A DNA stretch of 64,000 nt from Nocardioides sp. CER19 (GCF_029846275.1 NZ_JARVWS010000002.1:372001-436000); one strand, 5' to 3'; shown: positions 1 to 9,578, counted from the stretch's first letter. Program-made: numbers and translations. The notes: generated by a model from the sequence alone, not told the origin.

Positions 1-474
1 GCCCGTCGAGCGGTGGACGTGGAACAGGTCCTGGTAGCGCAGCACCGCCTGCACGGCCTCGGTCGCCGTCGGCAGCGTCTGCAGCCGACCGACGAGACCG
101 TCGGGCGTCGGGACCGGGTCCTCGAAGAGGTGGCGGAAGCGGTCCTGGTGCGGCGCGTGCGACTCGTAGCGGAGCCCGGCCTCGAGCGAGACCAGCCGCC
201 CGAGCATCACCTCGGGGTCGTGCTCGTAGCAGAAGTAGAGGACGGCCTGGCCGGCGCTGGCCACGTTGCGCGCGACCTGCAGCGCCATCGTCGTCTTGCC
301 CTGGCCCTGGGGGCCGGCGAGCAGGATCAGGTTGCCGCCGCGCAGCCCTCCGTCCAGGAGGTCGTCGAGCATCCCGAAGCCCGTGGGCCACAGGAACGGG
401 GTGTCCGCGCCGAGTCGCGCACGCTCGTCGATGCGCTCGAGCACGCCGGCGAGGGAGTGCAGCTCCGGGTCCAT
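1..474 (-). CDS. DnaB/RecA-type ATPase domain protein (partial, 5' part only)
   Basis: An open frame starts at an ATG (474) and runs off the left edge after 158 codons. Near residue 54 it reads GPQGQGKTT, a Walker A P-loop. It is preceded by a GFGMLDDLLDGGLRGGNLILLAG stretch (about residues 30-52) typical of RecA-fold DnaB helicase C-terminal domains, and followed by YFCYEHDP, the usual position of the catalytic glutamate in DnaB-like ATPases. No N-terminal DnaB primase-binding domain precedes it, so it is probably not the replicative helicase. It is divergent from the ABC importer at 618. The family call is good; the cellular role is unknown. Confidence 0.65.
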   Translation of the reverse strand, partial: MDPELHSLAGVLERIDERARLGADTPFLWPTGFGMLDDLLDGGLRGGNLILLAGPQGQGKTTMALQVARNVASAGQAVLYFCYEHDPEVMLGRLVSLEAGLRYESHAPHQDRFRHLFEDPVPTPDGLVGRLQTLPTATEAVQAVLRYQDLFHVHRSTG

Positions 475-605
475 AGCGCCATCAGAGCAACGTTCACGTC
501 TGCGGGCCGGCGTTTCGCCGAGCTTGGCCACACCGGACGGGGCTGGAACGTCAATCAGGACGGTCCTGGGACCGCTCGATTGGGCCATCGGGTCCCGGTT
601 CCCCG

Positions 606-617
606 TAGGGTGCACGC
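606..617 (+). promoter_or_regulatory. -10 box for a leaderless ABC-importer mRNA
   Basis: TAGGGT at 606-611 lies six bases before the ATG at 618. That is the distance from a -10 box to a transcription start, and no Shine-Dalgarno precedes the ATG. I infer that the transcript begins at or next to the start codon. The -35 region is weak. Confidence 0.5.
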
Positions 618-1409
618 ATGAAGTCTCGGGTCATCACCGCCCTCCTGTCCGTGACCGTCCTCGCGCTCGGCGTCGCCGGATGCGCCAAGGACGACAGCTC
701 TACGACGACCAGCTCCGGGATCAAGGTGGTCAAGAACGGCACGCTGACGATCTGCACGCACCTGCCGTACGCGCCCTTCGAGTCGACGCAGAACGGTCAG
801 GTCGTCGGCTTCGACATCGACGTCCTCAAGATCGCGGCTGACGCGGAGAAGCTGAAGACCAAGGTCGTCGACACCCCGTGGGACACCATCGTGTCGGGCG
901 AGGCGCTCAACACCGGCAAGTGCGACGTCGCCGCCGGTGCCATGACGATCAAGCCCGAGCGCGAGAAGGTCATGGACTTCACCGACCCCTACTTCGACGC
1001 GAGCCAGGCGCTGCTCGTCAAGAAGGGCGCCAACATCACGTCCCTCGACCAGCTGGCCGGCAAGACGATCGCCGTCCAGGAGGGCACCACCGGTGAGGAC
1101 TACGTCAAGCAGCACACGCCGAAGGGCGCGAAGGTCGTCTCCTTCGAGGACTCGGTGCTGACGATGCAGGCGGTCAAGACCGGCAAGGCCGACGCCGGCG
1201 TCAACGACAACGGCCTGCTCTACAACTTCGTCAAGCAGAACCCGGACACCGAGGTGTCCACTGAGTTCCAGACCGGCGAGAAGTACGGCTTCTCCGTGAA
1301 GAAGAACGGCAACGACAAGCTGCTCGCCGCCGTCAACAAGGCGATCGCCGACAAGGCCGCCTACGGGCAGGCCTACAGCAAGTGGTTCGGCGAGGCCGCG
1401 CCGCAGTGA
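618..1409 (+). CDS. Polar amino-acid ABC transporter substrate-binding lipoprotein
   Basis: 263 aa. The N-terminus is a lipoprotein signal peptide with lipobox GVAG-C (Cys about 22), so the mature protein would be anchored outside the membrane. The body is a SBP_bac_3 type II periplasmic-binding fold: LTICTHLPYAPFE at the start of lobe 1, GFDIDVLKIAA, and GAMTIKPEREKVMDFTDPY, all characteristic of amino-acid/glutamine binders. It is the first gene of a three-gene importer with the permease (1453) and ATPase (2247). The substrate cannot be fixed from sequence; glutamate, glutamine or another polar amino acid is likely. Confidence 0.9.
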   Translation: MKSRVITALLSVTVLALGVAGCAKDDSSTTTSSGIKVVKNGTLTICTHLPYAPFESTQNGQVVGFDIDVLKIAADAEKLKTKVVDTPWDTIVSGEALNTGKCDVAAGAMTIKPEREKVMDFTDPYFDASQALLVKKGANITSLDQLAGKTIAVQEGTTGEDYVKQHTPKGAKVVSFEDSVLTMQAVKTGKADAGVNDNGLLYNFVKQNPDTEVSTEFQTGEKYGFSVKKNGNDKLLAAVNKAIADKAAYGQAYSKWFGEAAPQ

Positions 1410-1452
1410 GCGGCCATCCGGTGAGCGGCGCCGGCCGGGCGGGGGTACGGTC

Positions 1453-2247
1453 ATGGCGCTGAGTCCGCGCAAGCGCGCCGCGCGCAACCGCTACATCCAG
1501 TACGCCGTCCTGGCGGTGATCGTCCTGGTCATCGCGTTCGGCGCCAACTGGGGCGAGCTGCACCGCGCGTTCTGGGACTGGGACATCGTCAAGGCGCAGT
1601 TCCCCGACGTCATCACCACCGCGCTCAAGTGGACGATCATCTACACCGCGTGCGGGTTCGTCTTCGGACTCGCGCTCGGTCTGGTGCTGGCGCTCATGCG
1701 GCTCTCCAGCGTCGGCCCCTACCGGTGGATCGCCACCGGGATCGTGGAGCTCTTCCGAGGGCTGCCCGCCCTCGTGGTGTTCCTCTTCCTCGGCGTCGGC
1801 TTCCCGCTGGCGTTCCCGGGACGCGAGATCCCGGGCGGCAACGTCGGGACGGTGACCCTCGCGCTCGGGCTGGTCGGTGGCGCCTACATGGCGGAGACGA
1901 TCCGCGCAGGCATCCAGGCCGTCCCGAAGGGCCAGCTCGAGGCGGCCCGGTCGCTGGGCATGTCCCACACCCGGGCGATGCGCTCGGTCGTGCTGCCGCA
2001 GGCACTCCGGATCGTCCTGCCGCCGCTGACCAACGAGCTGATCCTGCTCACCAAGGACTCGTCGCTGGTCTACATCCTGGGCCTGTCGATCGACCAGTAC
2101 GAGCTGACCAAGTGGGGGCGTGAGGGCATGAACAGCTATGCCAACCTGACGCCGATGGTCGTCATCGGCCTGTGCTACCTGCTCATCACCGTGCCGTTGT
2201 CGATCGTCGTCCGGCGGATGGAGGCCTCGGCCGGGAGGGCCCGCTGA
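1453..2247 (+). CDS. Amino-acid ABC transporter permease
   Basis: 264 aa with about five transmembrane segments (first at residues 13-32). The cytoplasmic EAA loop is clear: [22 protein letters not shown], about residues 162-183, which docks the ATPase. This is the HisM/GlnP-type family of importer permeases. It starts 43 bp after the binding-protein gene. Its stop codon shares a base with the ATG of the ATPase gene (TGATG, 2245-2249), so the two are translationally coupled. Confidence 0.92.
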   Translation: MALSPRKRAARNRYIQYAVLAVIVLVIAFGANWGELHRAFWDWDIVKAQFPDVITTALKWTIIYTACGFVFGLALGLVLALMRLSSVGPYRWIATGIVELFRGLPALVVFLFLGVGFPLAFPGREIPGGNVGTVTLALGLVGGAYMAETIRAGIQAVPKGQLEAARSLGMSHTRAMRSVVLPQALRIVLPPLTNELILLTKDSSLVYILGLSIDQYELTKWGREGMNSYANLTPMVVIGLCYLLITVPLSIVVRRMEASAGRAR

Positions 2248-3002
2248 TGACCACCACAGCAAACGAGCGCGCCGGGGCCGCGATCGACGTGCGCGAGCTG
2301 CGCAAGTCGTTCGGCAGCAACGAGGTGCTCAAGGGCATCGACTTCCACGTCTCCAACGGCCAGGTCGTGTGCGTCATCGGGCCGAGCGGCTCGGGCAAGT
2401 CGACGCTGCTGCGCTGCGTCAACATGCTGGAGGCGCCGACGAGCGGTCAGATCTTCGTCGAGGGCGACGAGATCACCGACCCGGATGCCGACGTGGACGC
2501 GCTGCGCTCGCGGATCGGCATGGTGTTCCAGCAGTTCAACCTGTTCCCGCACATGACGGTGCTGCGCAACCTGACGATCGCGCAGGAGAAGGTCAGGGGA
2601 CGGTCGCGCAGCGAGGCCGTCGAGGTGGCCCGGCGCAACCTCGCCAAGGTCGGTCTGGCCGACCGCGAGGACGCCTACCCGGCCCACCTCTCCGGCGGGC
2701 AGCAGCAGCGCGTCGCCATCGCCCGGGCGCTGTCGATGGACCCCGACATGATGCTCTTCGACGAGCCGACGTCGGCGCTGGACCCCGAGCTCGTCGGCGA
2801 CGTGCTCGCCGTCATGAAGGAGCTCGCCACCGAGGGCATGACGATGATGGTCGTCACCCACGAGATGGGCTTCGCCCGCGAGGCGGGGGACAAGCTCGTC
2901 TTCATGGACGACGGCGTCATCGTCGAGGAGGGCGACCCGCGCGAGGTCCTCGCCGACCCGAAGCACGAGCGGACGAGGGCGTTCCTGTCCAAGGTCCTCT
3001 GA
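2247..3002 (+). CDS. Amino-acid ABC transporter ATP-binding protein
   Basis: 251 aa. It has Walker [11 protein letters not shown]-loop QQFNLFPH, signature [15 protein letters not shown], Walker [14 protein letters not shown] and switch histidine VVTHEMGF, all in the usual order. This is the GlnQ/HisP class that powers polar amino-acid uptake. I chose the ATG at 2247, overlapping the permease stop, because longer upstream frames overlap the permease and add no homologous sequence. It is the last gene of the importer operon; the ribosomal promoter begins two bases after its stop. Confidence 0.93.
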   Translation: MTTTANERAGAAIDVRELRKSFGSNEVLKGIDFHVSNGQVVCVIGPSGSGKSTLLRCVNMLEAPTSGQIFVEGDEITDPDADVDALRSRIGMVFQQFNLFPHMTVLRNLTIAQEKVRGRSRSEAVEVARRNLAKVGLADREDAYPAHLSGGQQQRVAIARALSMDPDMMLFDEPTSALDPELVGDVLAVMKELATEGMTMMVVTHEMGFAREAGDKLVFMDDGVIVEEGDPREVLADPKHERTRAFLSKVL

Positions 3003-3003
3003 T

Positions 3004-3032
3004 TTGGCGTTCGGGCGCACGGCCCGCATACT
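3004..3032 (+). promoter_or_regulatory. Promoter of rplJ-rplL
   Basis: TTGGCG (3004-3009) and CATACT (3027-3032) are separated by exactly 17 bp, directly after the stop codon of the upstream ABC gene. This fits a housekeeping sigma-70 promoter. It would give a 5' leader of about 175 nt. Confidence 0.6.
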
Positions 3033-3044
3033 TGTCGACTGAAA

Positions 3045-3210
3045 CCAGAGACCGCCGGTTGTGACTCCGCCAGGGGTGACCGAAGGTGCCGCGGAAGCGG
3101 ACGGCCAGCGCAGGTGACAGAGCAAGACGCCGAGTCGACGCCCTGAGCCTGCGCTCAGGGCGTTCGTGATTTTCCGGCCGAGCGCGGTGGTCTCGTTCCA
3201 CGGAAGAAGG
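3045..3210 (+). promoter_or_regulatory. Ribosomal protein L10 leader (autoregulatory mRNA structure)
   Basis: The untranslated stretch between the promoter and rplJ is where the L10 leader lies in bacteria. The L10-(L7/L12)4 complex binds it to repress rplJL. It ends with a perfect 10-bp hairpin (arms 3139-3148 and 3153-3162, 4-nt loop) followed by a T-rich run, which could act as an attenuator. The call rests on position plus structure; a covariance-model match would settle it. Confidence 0.6.
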
Positions 3211-3216
3211 AGACCC

Positions 3217-3885
3217 ATGGCGCGGGCAGACAAGCAGGCCGCCGTCGCCGAGATCGCTGACGAGTTCAGCGCCTCGGTCGGTGCCGTGCTGACCGAGTAC
3301 CGCGGTCTCACCGTCAAGGAGCTGAAGGACCTCCGACGCTCCCTCGGTGCGAACGCCGACTACGCCGTGGTCAAGAACACGCTGGCCAAGATCGCCGCCA
3401 AGAACAGCGGCATCGACGGCTTCGACGACCTGCTGACCGGCCCGACCGCGATCGCCTTCATCAAGGGCGACGTCGTCGAGACGGCCAAGGGTCTGCGTGA
3501 CTTTGCCAAGGCGAACCCGAACCTTGTCATCAAGGGCGGGGTCTACGAGGGCAAGACGCTCGACGCTGCCGAGGTGGCCAAGCTGGCCGACCTCGAGTCG
3601 CGCGAGGTCCTGCTGGCCAAGCTGGCCGGCGCGATGACCGCGTCGCTCTCGCAGGCGCTCTACGTCTTCAACGCCCTCCCCCAGAAGGCCGCGCAGCTCG
3701 CTGCCGCCCTCCAGGAGAAGGCCGCGAACGACCCCACGATCCTCGCAGGTGGTGCTGGTACGCCGGCTGCCGCCGAGGAGGCTGCGACCGAGGCTCCCGC
3801 CGACGTCGAGGCTCCCGCTGCCGAGGCCGAGGTCGCTGAGGAGGCTGCCCCCGAGGCCGCCGCCGAGGAGACCACCGAGGCCTGA
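3217..3885 (+). CDS. rplJ: 50S ribosomal protein L10
   Basis: 222 aa. [17 protein letters not shown] opens the protein, followed by the L10 core ([29 protein letters not shown]). The C-terminus is a long Ala/Glu-rich acidic tail (about residues 180-222), a common actinobacterial extension. L10 anchors the L7/L12 stalk to 23S rRNA. The ATG at 3217 was chosen for its strong GAAGAAGGAGA ribosome-binding site. It precedes rplL in the conserved order. Confidence 0.97.
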   Translation: MARADKQAAVAEIADEFSASVGAVLTEYRGLTVKELKDLRRSLGANADYAVVKNTLAKIAAKNSGIDGFDDLLTGPTAIAFIKGDVVETAKGLRDFAKANPNLVIKGGVYEGKTLDAAEVAKLADLESREVLLAKLAGAMTASLSQALYVFNALPQKAAQLAAALQEKAANDPTILAGGAGTPAAAEEAATEAPADVEAPAAEAEVAEEAAPEAAAEETTEA

Positions 3886-3963
3886 GGCCCGGGAACAACC
3901 ACCACCTGTAACCCGGCCGTGCCGTCGTCCGACGAAGCGGCCAAGCTGAAAGGAATGCCAATC

Positions 3964-4353
3964 ATGGCGAAGCTCACCACCGACGAGCTGCTCGACGCGT
4001 TCAAGGAGCTCACCCTCATCGAGCTCTCCGAGTTCGTGAAGGCCTTCGAGGACACCTTCGGCGTCACCGCCGCTGCTCCGGTCGCCGTTGCCGCTGCTCC
4101 GGCCGCCGGCGGCGCCGCGGGCGCCGAGGAGGCCGCTGCCCAGGACGAGTTCGACGTCGTCCTCGAGGCCGCTGGTGACAAGAAGATCAACGTCATCAAG
4201 GAGGTGCGCGCGCTCACCAACCTCGGCCTGAAGGAGGCCAAGGACCTGGTCGAGGCCGCCCCGAAGACCCTCCTCGAGAAGGTCAACAAGGAGGCCGCGG
4301 ACAAGGCCAAGGAGGCCCTCGAGGCCGCTGGCGCCACCGTCACCCTCAAGTGA
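3964..4353 (+). CDS. rplL: 50S ribosomal protein L7/L12
   Basis: 129 aa. The N-terminal dimerisation domain [18 protein letters not shown] is followed by an Ala/Pro hinge (about residues 38-60) and the conserved C-terminal factor-binding domain ([21 protein letters not shown] ... [13 protein letters not shown]). It forms the stalk that recruits translation GTPases. An ATG at 3955 is also in frame, but the AAGGA site would sit directly against it. The start at 3964 has normal spacing and matches mycobacterial L7/L12. Confidence 0.97.
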   Translation: MAKLTTDELLDAFKELTLIELSEFVKAFEDTFGVTAAAPVAVAAAPAAGGAAGAEEAAAQDEFDVVLEAAGDKKINVIKEVRALTNLGLKEAKDLVEAAPKTLLEKVNKEAADKAKEALEAAGATVTLK

Positions 4354-4357
4354 GCAG

Positions 4358-4376
4358 CGCGGGAGTGAATCCCGCG
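4358..4376 (+). terminator. Short hairpin after rplL
   Basis: 7-bp stem (4358-4364 with 4370-4376) and 5-nt loop, just after the rplL stop. There is no U-tract. It probably slows or ends rplJL transcription together with the stronger hairpin downstream. Confidence 0.4.
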
Positions 4377-4421
4377 TCTCACCGATCGGCCCGACGTACG
4401 TCGGCCGCCTGATCACCCGCC

Positions 4422-4457
4422 GAACGGGCGGTCACCCTCCGGGGTGGCCGCCCGTTC
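4422..4457 (+). terminator. Strong hairpin terminator after rplJL
   Basis: A long GC-rich stem (about 15 bp with one mismatch; arms 4422-4437 and 4441-4457) is followed by a short ATTT. It separates the ribosomal operon from mkl. The rest of the 307-bp gap (4354-4660) holds the mkl upstream region, in which I found no convincing -35/-10 pair. Confidence 0.65.
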
Positions 4458-4660
4458 GCCATTTCCGGTCCGGCTCGGTCGGGGGTGACGTGGGTCACAA
4501 GCGACCCGGCCGTTCGGCAGGCTACCCGCGGGTACGAGCGACCCGGGGGAAGTGACCGCCGCCTCACTCGCCCGTAACCCCGGCCGTACGGCGCCGTTGT
4601 TACTGCCGAGTGGAGGGCGGTCGGTCCGCCGGCTGCAGCAACGGAGGGAGTGACGTTCGC

Positions 4661-5620
4661 ATGGGCGTTGACATCAGGATCGAGCATCTGACGAAGAGCT
4701 TCGGGAAGCAGCTCATCTGGGGTGACGTCACCCTCACCGTCCCGGCCGGGGAGATCTGCGTGATGCTCGGCCCCTCCGGTACCGGCAAGTCGGTCCTGCT
4801 GAAGACGCTCATCGGCCTCCTCAAGCCGGACGCCGGCTCCGTGGTCATCGAGGGCACCGACATCTGCTCCTGCTCCGAGAAGGACCTCTACGAGATCCGC
4901 AAGCTGTTCGGGGTGCTGTTCCAGGACGGCGCGATGTTCGGGTCGATGAACCTCTACGACAACGTCGCGTTCCCGCTGCGCGAGCACACGCGGAAGTCGG
5001 AGTCGGAGATCCGCAACATCGTCATGGAGAAGATGGACCTCGTCGGCCTGATCGGCGCCGAGGACAAGCTCCCCGGCGAGATCTCCGGCGGCATGCGCAA
5101 GCGCGCCGGCCTGGCGCGTGCGCTGGTGCTCGACCCGGAGATCGTCCTCTTCGACGAGCCGGACTCAGGTCTCGACCCGGTCCGCACCGCGTTCCTCAAC
5201 CAGCTGATCGTGGACCTCAACGCCCAGATCGACGCGACGTTCCTCATCGTCACCCACGACATCAACACGGCCCGGACGGTGCCGGACAACATCGGGCTGC
5301 TCTACCACAAGCACCTCGCGATGTTCGGCCCGCGGGAGATGCTGCTCTCGAGCGAGGAGCCGGTCGTGCGGCAGTTCCTCAACGCGCAGCGGGTCGGCCC
5401 CATCGGCATGTCCGAGGAGAAGGACGCCGACCAGCTCGCCGCCGAGAAGGACATGGACCTGCCGCCGCTGCCGCCGATCGCCATGCAGCTCGAGCCGTCC
5501 AACGGCATCCCGCGGCGCAGCCAGCGGGCGCCGGGGGAGTGGTGCCGGCTCAACGGGATCACGCCACCGCCCGGATCGTTCCAGCCGGATTCTGTCCTTG
5601 CCGGGGGAGCGCGAGCCTGA
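4661..5620 (+). CDS. mkl: Mce transporter ATPase (Mkl/MceG)
   Basis: 319 aa. It has Walker A GPSGTGKSV, signature SGGMRKRAGLARAL and Walker B IVLFDEPDSGLDP, with the H-loop in IVTHDINTA. The serine-glycine-glycine-methionine signature and the C-terminal extension of about 80 residues are typical of Mkl/MlaF ATPases that drive Mce lipid importers. In Mycobacterium tuberculosis mkl also follows rplJ-rplL but is far from the mce operons; here it heads one. The start at 4661 is preceded by GGAGGGAG. The YrbE gene follows after 2 bp. Confidence 0.93.
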   Translation: MGVDIRIEHLTKSFGKQLIWGDVTLTVPAGEICVMLGPSGTGKSVLLKTLIGLLKPDAGSVVIEGTDICSCSEKDLYEIRKLFGVLFQDGAMFGSMNLYDNVAFPLREHTRKSESEIRNIVMEKMDLVGLIGAEDKLPGEISGGMRKRAGLARALVLDPEIVLFDEPDSGLDPVRTAFLNQLIVDLNAQIDATFLIVTHDINTARTVPDNIGLLYHKHLAMFGPREMLLSSEEPVVRQFLNAQRVGPIGMSEEKDADQLAAEKDMDLPPLPPIAMQLEPSNGIPRRSQRAPGEWCRLNGITPPPGSFQPDSVLAGGARA

Positions 5621-5622
5621 TC

Positions 5623-6408
5623 GTGTCCTCCTTGACCGCCGCGAGAGCCCTCAAGCCGGTCGGGACCGTCGGCAACTTCTTCGCCTTCGGACTCGACGTC
5701 GCCCGGGGCCTGTTCCAGCGGCCCTTCCAGTTCCGTGAGTTCATCCAGCAGGCGTGGTTCATCGCCTCCGTGACGATCATCCCGACCGCCCTGGTCGCGA
5801 TCCCGTTCGGTGCCGTGATCGCGCTCCAGGTGGGTGGCCTCATCAAGCAGTTCGGCGCGCAGTCGTTCGTCGGCTCCGCGAGCGTGCTGGCCGTCGTACG
5901 TGAGGCCGGGCCGATCGCCACCGCCCTGCTCATCGCCGGCGCCGGCGGCTCCGCGATCGCCGCCGACCTCGGTGCCCGCAAGATCCGGGAGGAGCTCGAC
6001 GCGATGATGGTGCTGGGCATCGACCCGATCCAGCGCCTGGTCGTCCCTCGCGTCCTCGCCTGCATGCTCGTCTCGGTCTTCCTCAACGGCCTGGTCAGCG
6101 TCGTCGGCGTGGCCGGCGGCTACGTCTTCAACGTCCTCCTCCAAGGCGGTACGCCGGGCTCCTACCTGGCCAGCTTCACCGCGCTCGCCCAGCTGCCGGA
6201 CGTGTGGCAGGGGCTCGCGAAGGCGCTCGTGTTCGGCATGATCGCGGCGATCGTCGCCGCCTACATGGGCATGAACGCCGGCGGTGGACCGAAGGGCGTG
6301 GGCGACGCCGTCAACCAGTCGGTGGTCGTCACCTTCATGCTGCTGTTCGTCGTCAACTTCGTCATGAGCGCCATCTACTTCCAGCTCGTGCCTTCGAAGA
6401 CAGGGTGA
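5623..6408 (+). CDS. yrbEA: YrbE-type Mce permease A (MlaE family)
   Basis: 261 aa. MlaE/YrbE permease with about five membrane segments. Conserved features are FREFIQQAWFIASVTIIPTA, the EQ-loop equivalent REAGPIATALLIAGAGGSAIAADLGARKIREELDAM, and GYVFNVLLQG. I chose the GTG at 5623, two bases after the mkl stop with GGGGGAG upstream. The in-frame ATG at 5539 lies inside mkl. It pairs with the second permease to form the membrane core of the Mce importer. Confidence 0.92.
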   Translation: MSSLTAARALKPVGTVGNFFAFGLDVARGLFQRPFQFREFIQQAWFIASVTIIPTALVAIPFGAVIALQVGGLIKQFGAQSFVGSASVLAVVREAGPIATALLIAGAGGSAIAADLGARKIREELDAMMVLGIDPIQRLVVPRVLACMLVSVFLNGLVSVVGVAGGYVFNVLLQGGTPGSYLASFTALAQLPDVWQGLAKALVFGMIAAIVAAYMGMNAGGGPKGVGDAVNQSVVVTFMLLFVVNFVMSAIYFQLVPSKTG

Positions 6409-6412
6409 CCCG

Positions 6413-7240
6413 ATGTCCAACGTGAAGGCCGTCTACGAGCGACCCCTCGAGACCCTCGACAAGCTCGGTGAGGAGCTGTCGTTCTACCTGCGCGCGCTGG
6501 CGTGGACGCCGCGCACGGTGCGCCGCTACAAGAAAGAGGTCATGCGCCTGCTCGCCGAGGTGACCCTCGGCACCGGCGCCATGGCCGTGATCGGCGGCAC
6601 GGTGGGCGTCATCGCGGCGATGACGTTCTTCACCGGCACCGAGGTCGGTCTCCAGGGCTACGCGGCCCTCAACCAGCTCGGCACCTCCGCGTTCTCGGGC
6701 TTCGTGTCGGCCTACTTCAACACCCGCGAGATCGCACCGCTGGTCTCGGCGATCGCCCTGGCCGCCACGGTCGGCTGCGGCTTCACCGCCCAGCTCGGCG
6801 CGATGCGGATCTCGGAGGAGGTCGACGCTCTCGAGGTGATGGCGGTCCCGTCGCTGCCGTTCCTCGTGACGACCCGGATCCTCGCGGGCCTCATCGCGAT
6901 CGTCCCGCTCTACGTCATCGGCCTGCTGTCGTCCTACTTCGCCACCCGGCTGACCGTCACCTGGGTCTTCGGGCAGAGCTCGGGCACCTACGACCACTAC
7001 TTCACGACGTTCCTCCCGCCGGGCGACGTGCTGTGGTCCTTCGGCAAGGTGCTCGTCTTCAGCGTCGTCGTGATCCTGATCCACTGCTACCACGGCTACA
7101 ACGCGTCCGGCGGTCCCGCCGGCGTCGGCGTCGCCGTCGGCCGCGCCGTGCGGACCAGCATCGTCGTCATCAACGTGCTCGACCTGTTCCTGTCGATGGC
7201 GATCTGGGGTGCGTCGACCACCGTGAGGCTGGCGGGCTAG
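6413..7240 (+). CDS. yrbEB: YrbE-type Mce permease B (MlaE family)
   Basis: 275 aa. MlaE-family permease, paralogous to the previous gene. It has FNTREIAPLVSAIALAATVGCGFTAQLGAMRISEEVDALEVM in the coupling-helix region and GGPAGVGVAVGRAVR near the C-terminus. Two YrbE subunits per operon is the rule for actinobacterial mce loci. It lies 4 bp after yrbEA and 2 bp before the GTG of mceA. Confidence 0.92.
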   Translation: MSNVKAVYERPLETLDKLGEELSFYLRALAWTPRTVRRYKKEVMRLLAEVTLGTGAMAVIGGTVGVIAAMTFFTGTEVGLQGYAALNQLGTSAFSGFVSAYFNTREIAPLVSAIALAATVGCGFTAQLGAMRISEEVDALEVMAVPSLPFLVTTRILAGLIAIVPLYVIGLLSSYFATRLTVTWVFGQSSGTYDHYFTTFLPPGDVLWSFGKVLVFSVVVILIHCYHGYNASGGPAGVGVAVGRAVRTSIVVINVLDLFLSMAIWGASTTVRLAG

Positions 7241-7242
7241 TC

Positions 7243-8547
7243 GTGCTCAGCGTCCTGCGCCTACGCGTCCTCGGCATCTGCTTCCTCGCCCTCGTGGTGG
7301 GCGGGGTGTGGCTGACCTATGCCGTCTTCACGCAGAGGTTCTCGCACTTCGACGAGGTCACCCTGGAGACCTCGCGGGTCGGCCTGCAGCTGCCCGACCG
7401 CGCCGACGTCAAGGTCCGCGGCGTGCTCGTCGGGCAGGTGCTCAAGCAGGAGGCCAGCGCCCACGGTGCCAAGCTCACGCTGGGCATCAAGCCCGACGAG
7501 ATCGGCACGATCCCCGCCGACGTCACCGGCTCGATCCTCCCGAAGACGCTCTTCGGCGAGAAGTACGTCTCGCTGGTCGTGCCCGACCAGCCCGAGAGCA
7601 CTGTTCTGCGGGCCGGTGCCGTCATCCGGCGTACGGCGGTCTCGACCGAGCTCGACAGCGTGCTCTCCGACCTCTACCCGCTGCTGCGCGCCGTCCAGCC
7701 GGCCGACCTCAACGAGACGCTGAACGCCCTGGCGACCGCGCTCGAGGGCCGCGGCGAGGAGCTCGGCAGCACCATCGACACGGCGGACGCCTACCTCAAG
7801 CGGCTCAACCCGCAGATCCCGGCGCTGGTGGAGGACCTCAAGAAGTCGGTCAGCGTCGCCGACACCTACAACGGCATGATCCCGGAGCTGAGCAGCATCC
7901 TGCGCGACACGATCAAGACGACCGGGACGCTCGAGGACAACAGCGCCCAGCTGCACGCGCTGCTCACCAACGTGACGTCGGTGTCCGGCACGGCGCGGGA
8001 CTTCCTCGCGACCAACGAGAACAGCCTGATCCACCTCGCCGACATCAACGACGGCCTGCTGAAGACGGCGGCCCGCTACTCGACCGAGTACCCCTGCCTC
8101 CTCGGCGGCCTCGAGAACCTCGGGAGGCGCGAGGCGGACGCGTTCCGCGACTACACGCTGCACATCGTCCTGGAGACCCTGCCGCAGCAGCCGCGCCGCT
8201 ACACCGCGGCCGACAAGCCGCGCTACGGCGAGGACCGGGGTCCAGCTTGCGGCCACCTGCCCAGCCCGCCGTGGAGCCAGAAGAACCCGCTGACCGAGGT
8301 CCCGTCGATGAACGACGGCGTCGCCGGCCCCGTCCGACGCGCTCCCGTCAACCACGACTTCTTCCGCAACGGCTTCGGCTACGCCGGCAGCCCGGCCGAG
8401 ACCACGGCGCTCGACGAGCTCCTGGCACCCGGTCTGGGCGTCTCGTCCGGCGACGTGCCCGACCTGGGTGGCCTGCTGGTCGGCCCGATGGCGCGCGGCG
8501 CCACCATCGGCTTCGACGAGGCCTCGCCCGGGGGGAGCAGGCCGTGA
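7243..8547 (+). CDS. mceA: Mce family protein A
   Basis: 434 aa. There is one N-terminal membrane anchor (about residues 6-28), then the MlaD/MCE domain (DEVTLETSRVGLQLPDRADVKVRGVLVGQVLKQE ... TLFGEKYVSLVVP, about 35-130), then a helical coiled domain rich in VEDLKKSVSVADTYNGMIPEL-type heptads. The start is the GTG two bases after yrbEB. The six Mce proteins are thought to assemble into a hydrophobic channel from the cell envelope to the YrbE permease. Confidence 0.92.
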   Translation: MLSVLRLRVLGICFLALVVGGVWLTYAVFTQRFSHFDEVTLETSRVGLQLPDRADVKVRGVLVGQVLKQEASAHGAKLTLGIKPDEIGTIPADVTGSILPKTLFGEKYVSLVVPDQPESTVLRAGAVIRRTAVSTELDSVLSDLYPLLRAVQPADLNETLNALATALEGRGEELGSTIDTADAYLKRLNPQIPALVEDLKKSVSVADTYNGMIPELSSILRDTIKTTGTLEDNSAQLHALLTNVTSVSGTARDFLATNENSLIHLADINDGLLKTAARYSTEYPCLLGGLENLGRREADAFRDYTLHIVLETLPQQPRRYTAADKPRYGEDRGPACGHLPSPPWSQKNPLTEVPSMNDGVAGPVRRAPVNHDFFRNGFGYAGSPAETTALDELLAPGLGVSSGDVPDLGGLLVGPMARGATIGFDEASPGGSRP

Positions 8548-9578
8548 TGCTCCTCGACAAGCGGACCCGCGGCGACCTGGTCAAGCTCCTGGTCTTCGTG
8601 GTGGTCACGACGCTGGCCACTGGACTGCTCGTGCTGACCATCGGCAACATCTCGTTCGGCGGGACGCACGACTACAAGGCGGTCTTCAGCGATGCCACCG
8701 GCGTCAACAAGGGCGACGACGTCCGCATCGCCGGCGTCAAGGTCGGCACCGTGGGCAAGGTCGAGATCACCGACCGGACCCGCGCGCTCATCACGTTCTC
8801 GGTCAAGGACGACCAGGCGCTGAGCCGGGCCACGCACGCGGCGATCCGCTACCGGAACCTCGTGGGCCAGCGCTACATCGCGCTCACCGACGAGATCGCC
8901 GACGGCGCGCAGCTCAAGCCCGGCCAGACCATCCCGGTCGGCCAGACCACGCCGGCGCTCGACCTGACGGTGCTGTTCAACGGCTTCAAGCCCCTCTTCC
9001 AGGCACTGTCGCCGAGCGACATCAACAAGCTGTCCTACGAGATCGTCCAGGTCTTCCAGGGCGACGGCGGGACGCTCGACAGCCTGCTCGCCCACACCGC
9101 CTCGGTGACCCAGACGCTGGCCGATCGCGACCAGGTGATCGACTCCCTGATCGACAACCTCAACCAGGTGCTCGACCACCTGGGCGACCGGGACCAGCAG
9201 CTGTCCTCGCTGATCACGACGTTCCGCGGCTTCGTGCACGGGCTGACCGGTGACCGGCAGGCGATCCTCTCCTCGCTGGACCAGATCTCCGGCCTCTCGG
9301 TCCAGACCGCCAGCCTGCTGAAGGGCATCAGGTCGCCGTTCGTGCAGGACATCAAGCAGCTGCGGCGGGTGGCCGGCAACATCGACGACAACAAGGCCGA
9401 GCTCGACCGCCAGCTGCAGGTCCTCCCGATCAAGCTCAACAAGGTCGGCAACACGGCGACGTACGGCTCGTTCTTCAACTTCTACCTGTGCAACTTCACC
9501 GGAACCGTGAAGCTGCCGGCCGGCGCCGAGCTCCCGGTGAGCTACAAGACCGGCGGAGCGAGGTGCTCCCTCGGATGA
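8547..9578 (+). CDS. mceB: Mce family protein B
   Basis: 343 aa. Membrane anchor at about residues 9-30, MCE domain (FSDATGVNKGDDVRIAGVKVGTVGKVEI ... NLVGQRYIALTD), then a long helical region. The C-terminus has two cysteines (LCNF and ARCSLG). The ATG shares its A with the TGA of mceA; a GTG one codon earlier is an equally possible start. A GGGGGGAGCAGG site precedes it. Confidence 0.92.
   Translation: MLLDKRTRGDLVKLLVFVVVTTLATGLLVLTIGNISFGGTHDYKAVFSDATGVNKGDDVRIAGVKVGTVGKVEITDRTRALITFSVKDDQALSRATHAAIRYRNLVGQRYIALTDEIADGAQLKPGQTIPVGQTTPALDLTVLFNGFKPLFQALSPSDINKLSYEIVQVFQGDGGTLDSLLAHTASVTQTLADRDQVIDSLIDNLNQVLDHLGDRDQQLSSLITTFRGFVHGLTGDRQAILSSLDQISGLSVQTASLLKGIRSPFVQDIKQLRRVAGNIDDNKAELDRQLQVLPIKLNKVGNTATYGSFFNFYLCNFTGTVKLPAGAELPVSYKTGGARCSLG

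Noticed and set aside
555..1487. Long minus-strand frame of 310 codons opposite the ABC binding protein
   Set aside because: It is a shadow of the high-GC coding strand (Arg/Leu/Val-rich, no family motif); the plus-strand lipoprotein gene is certain.
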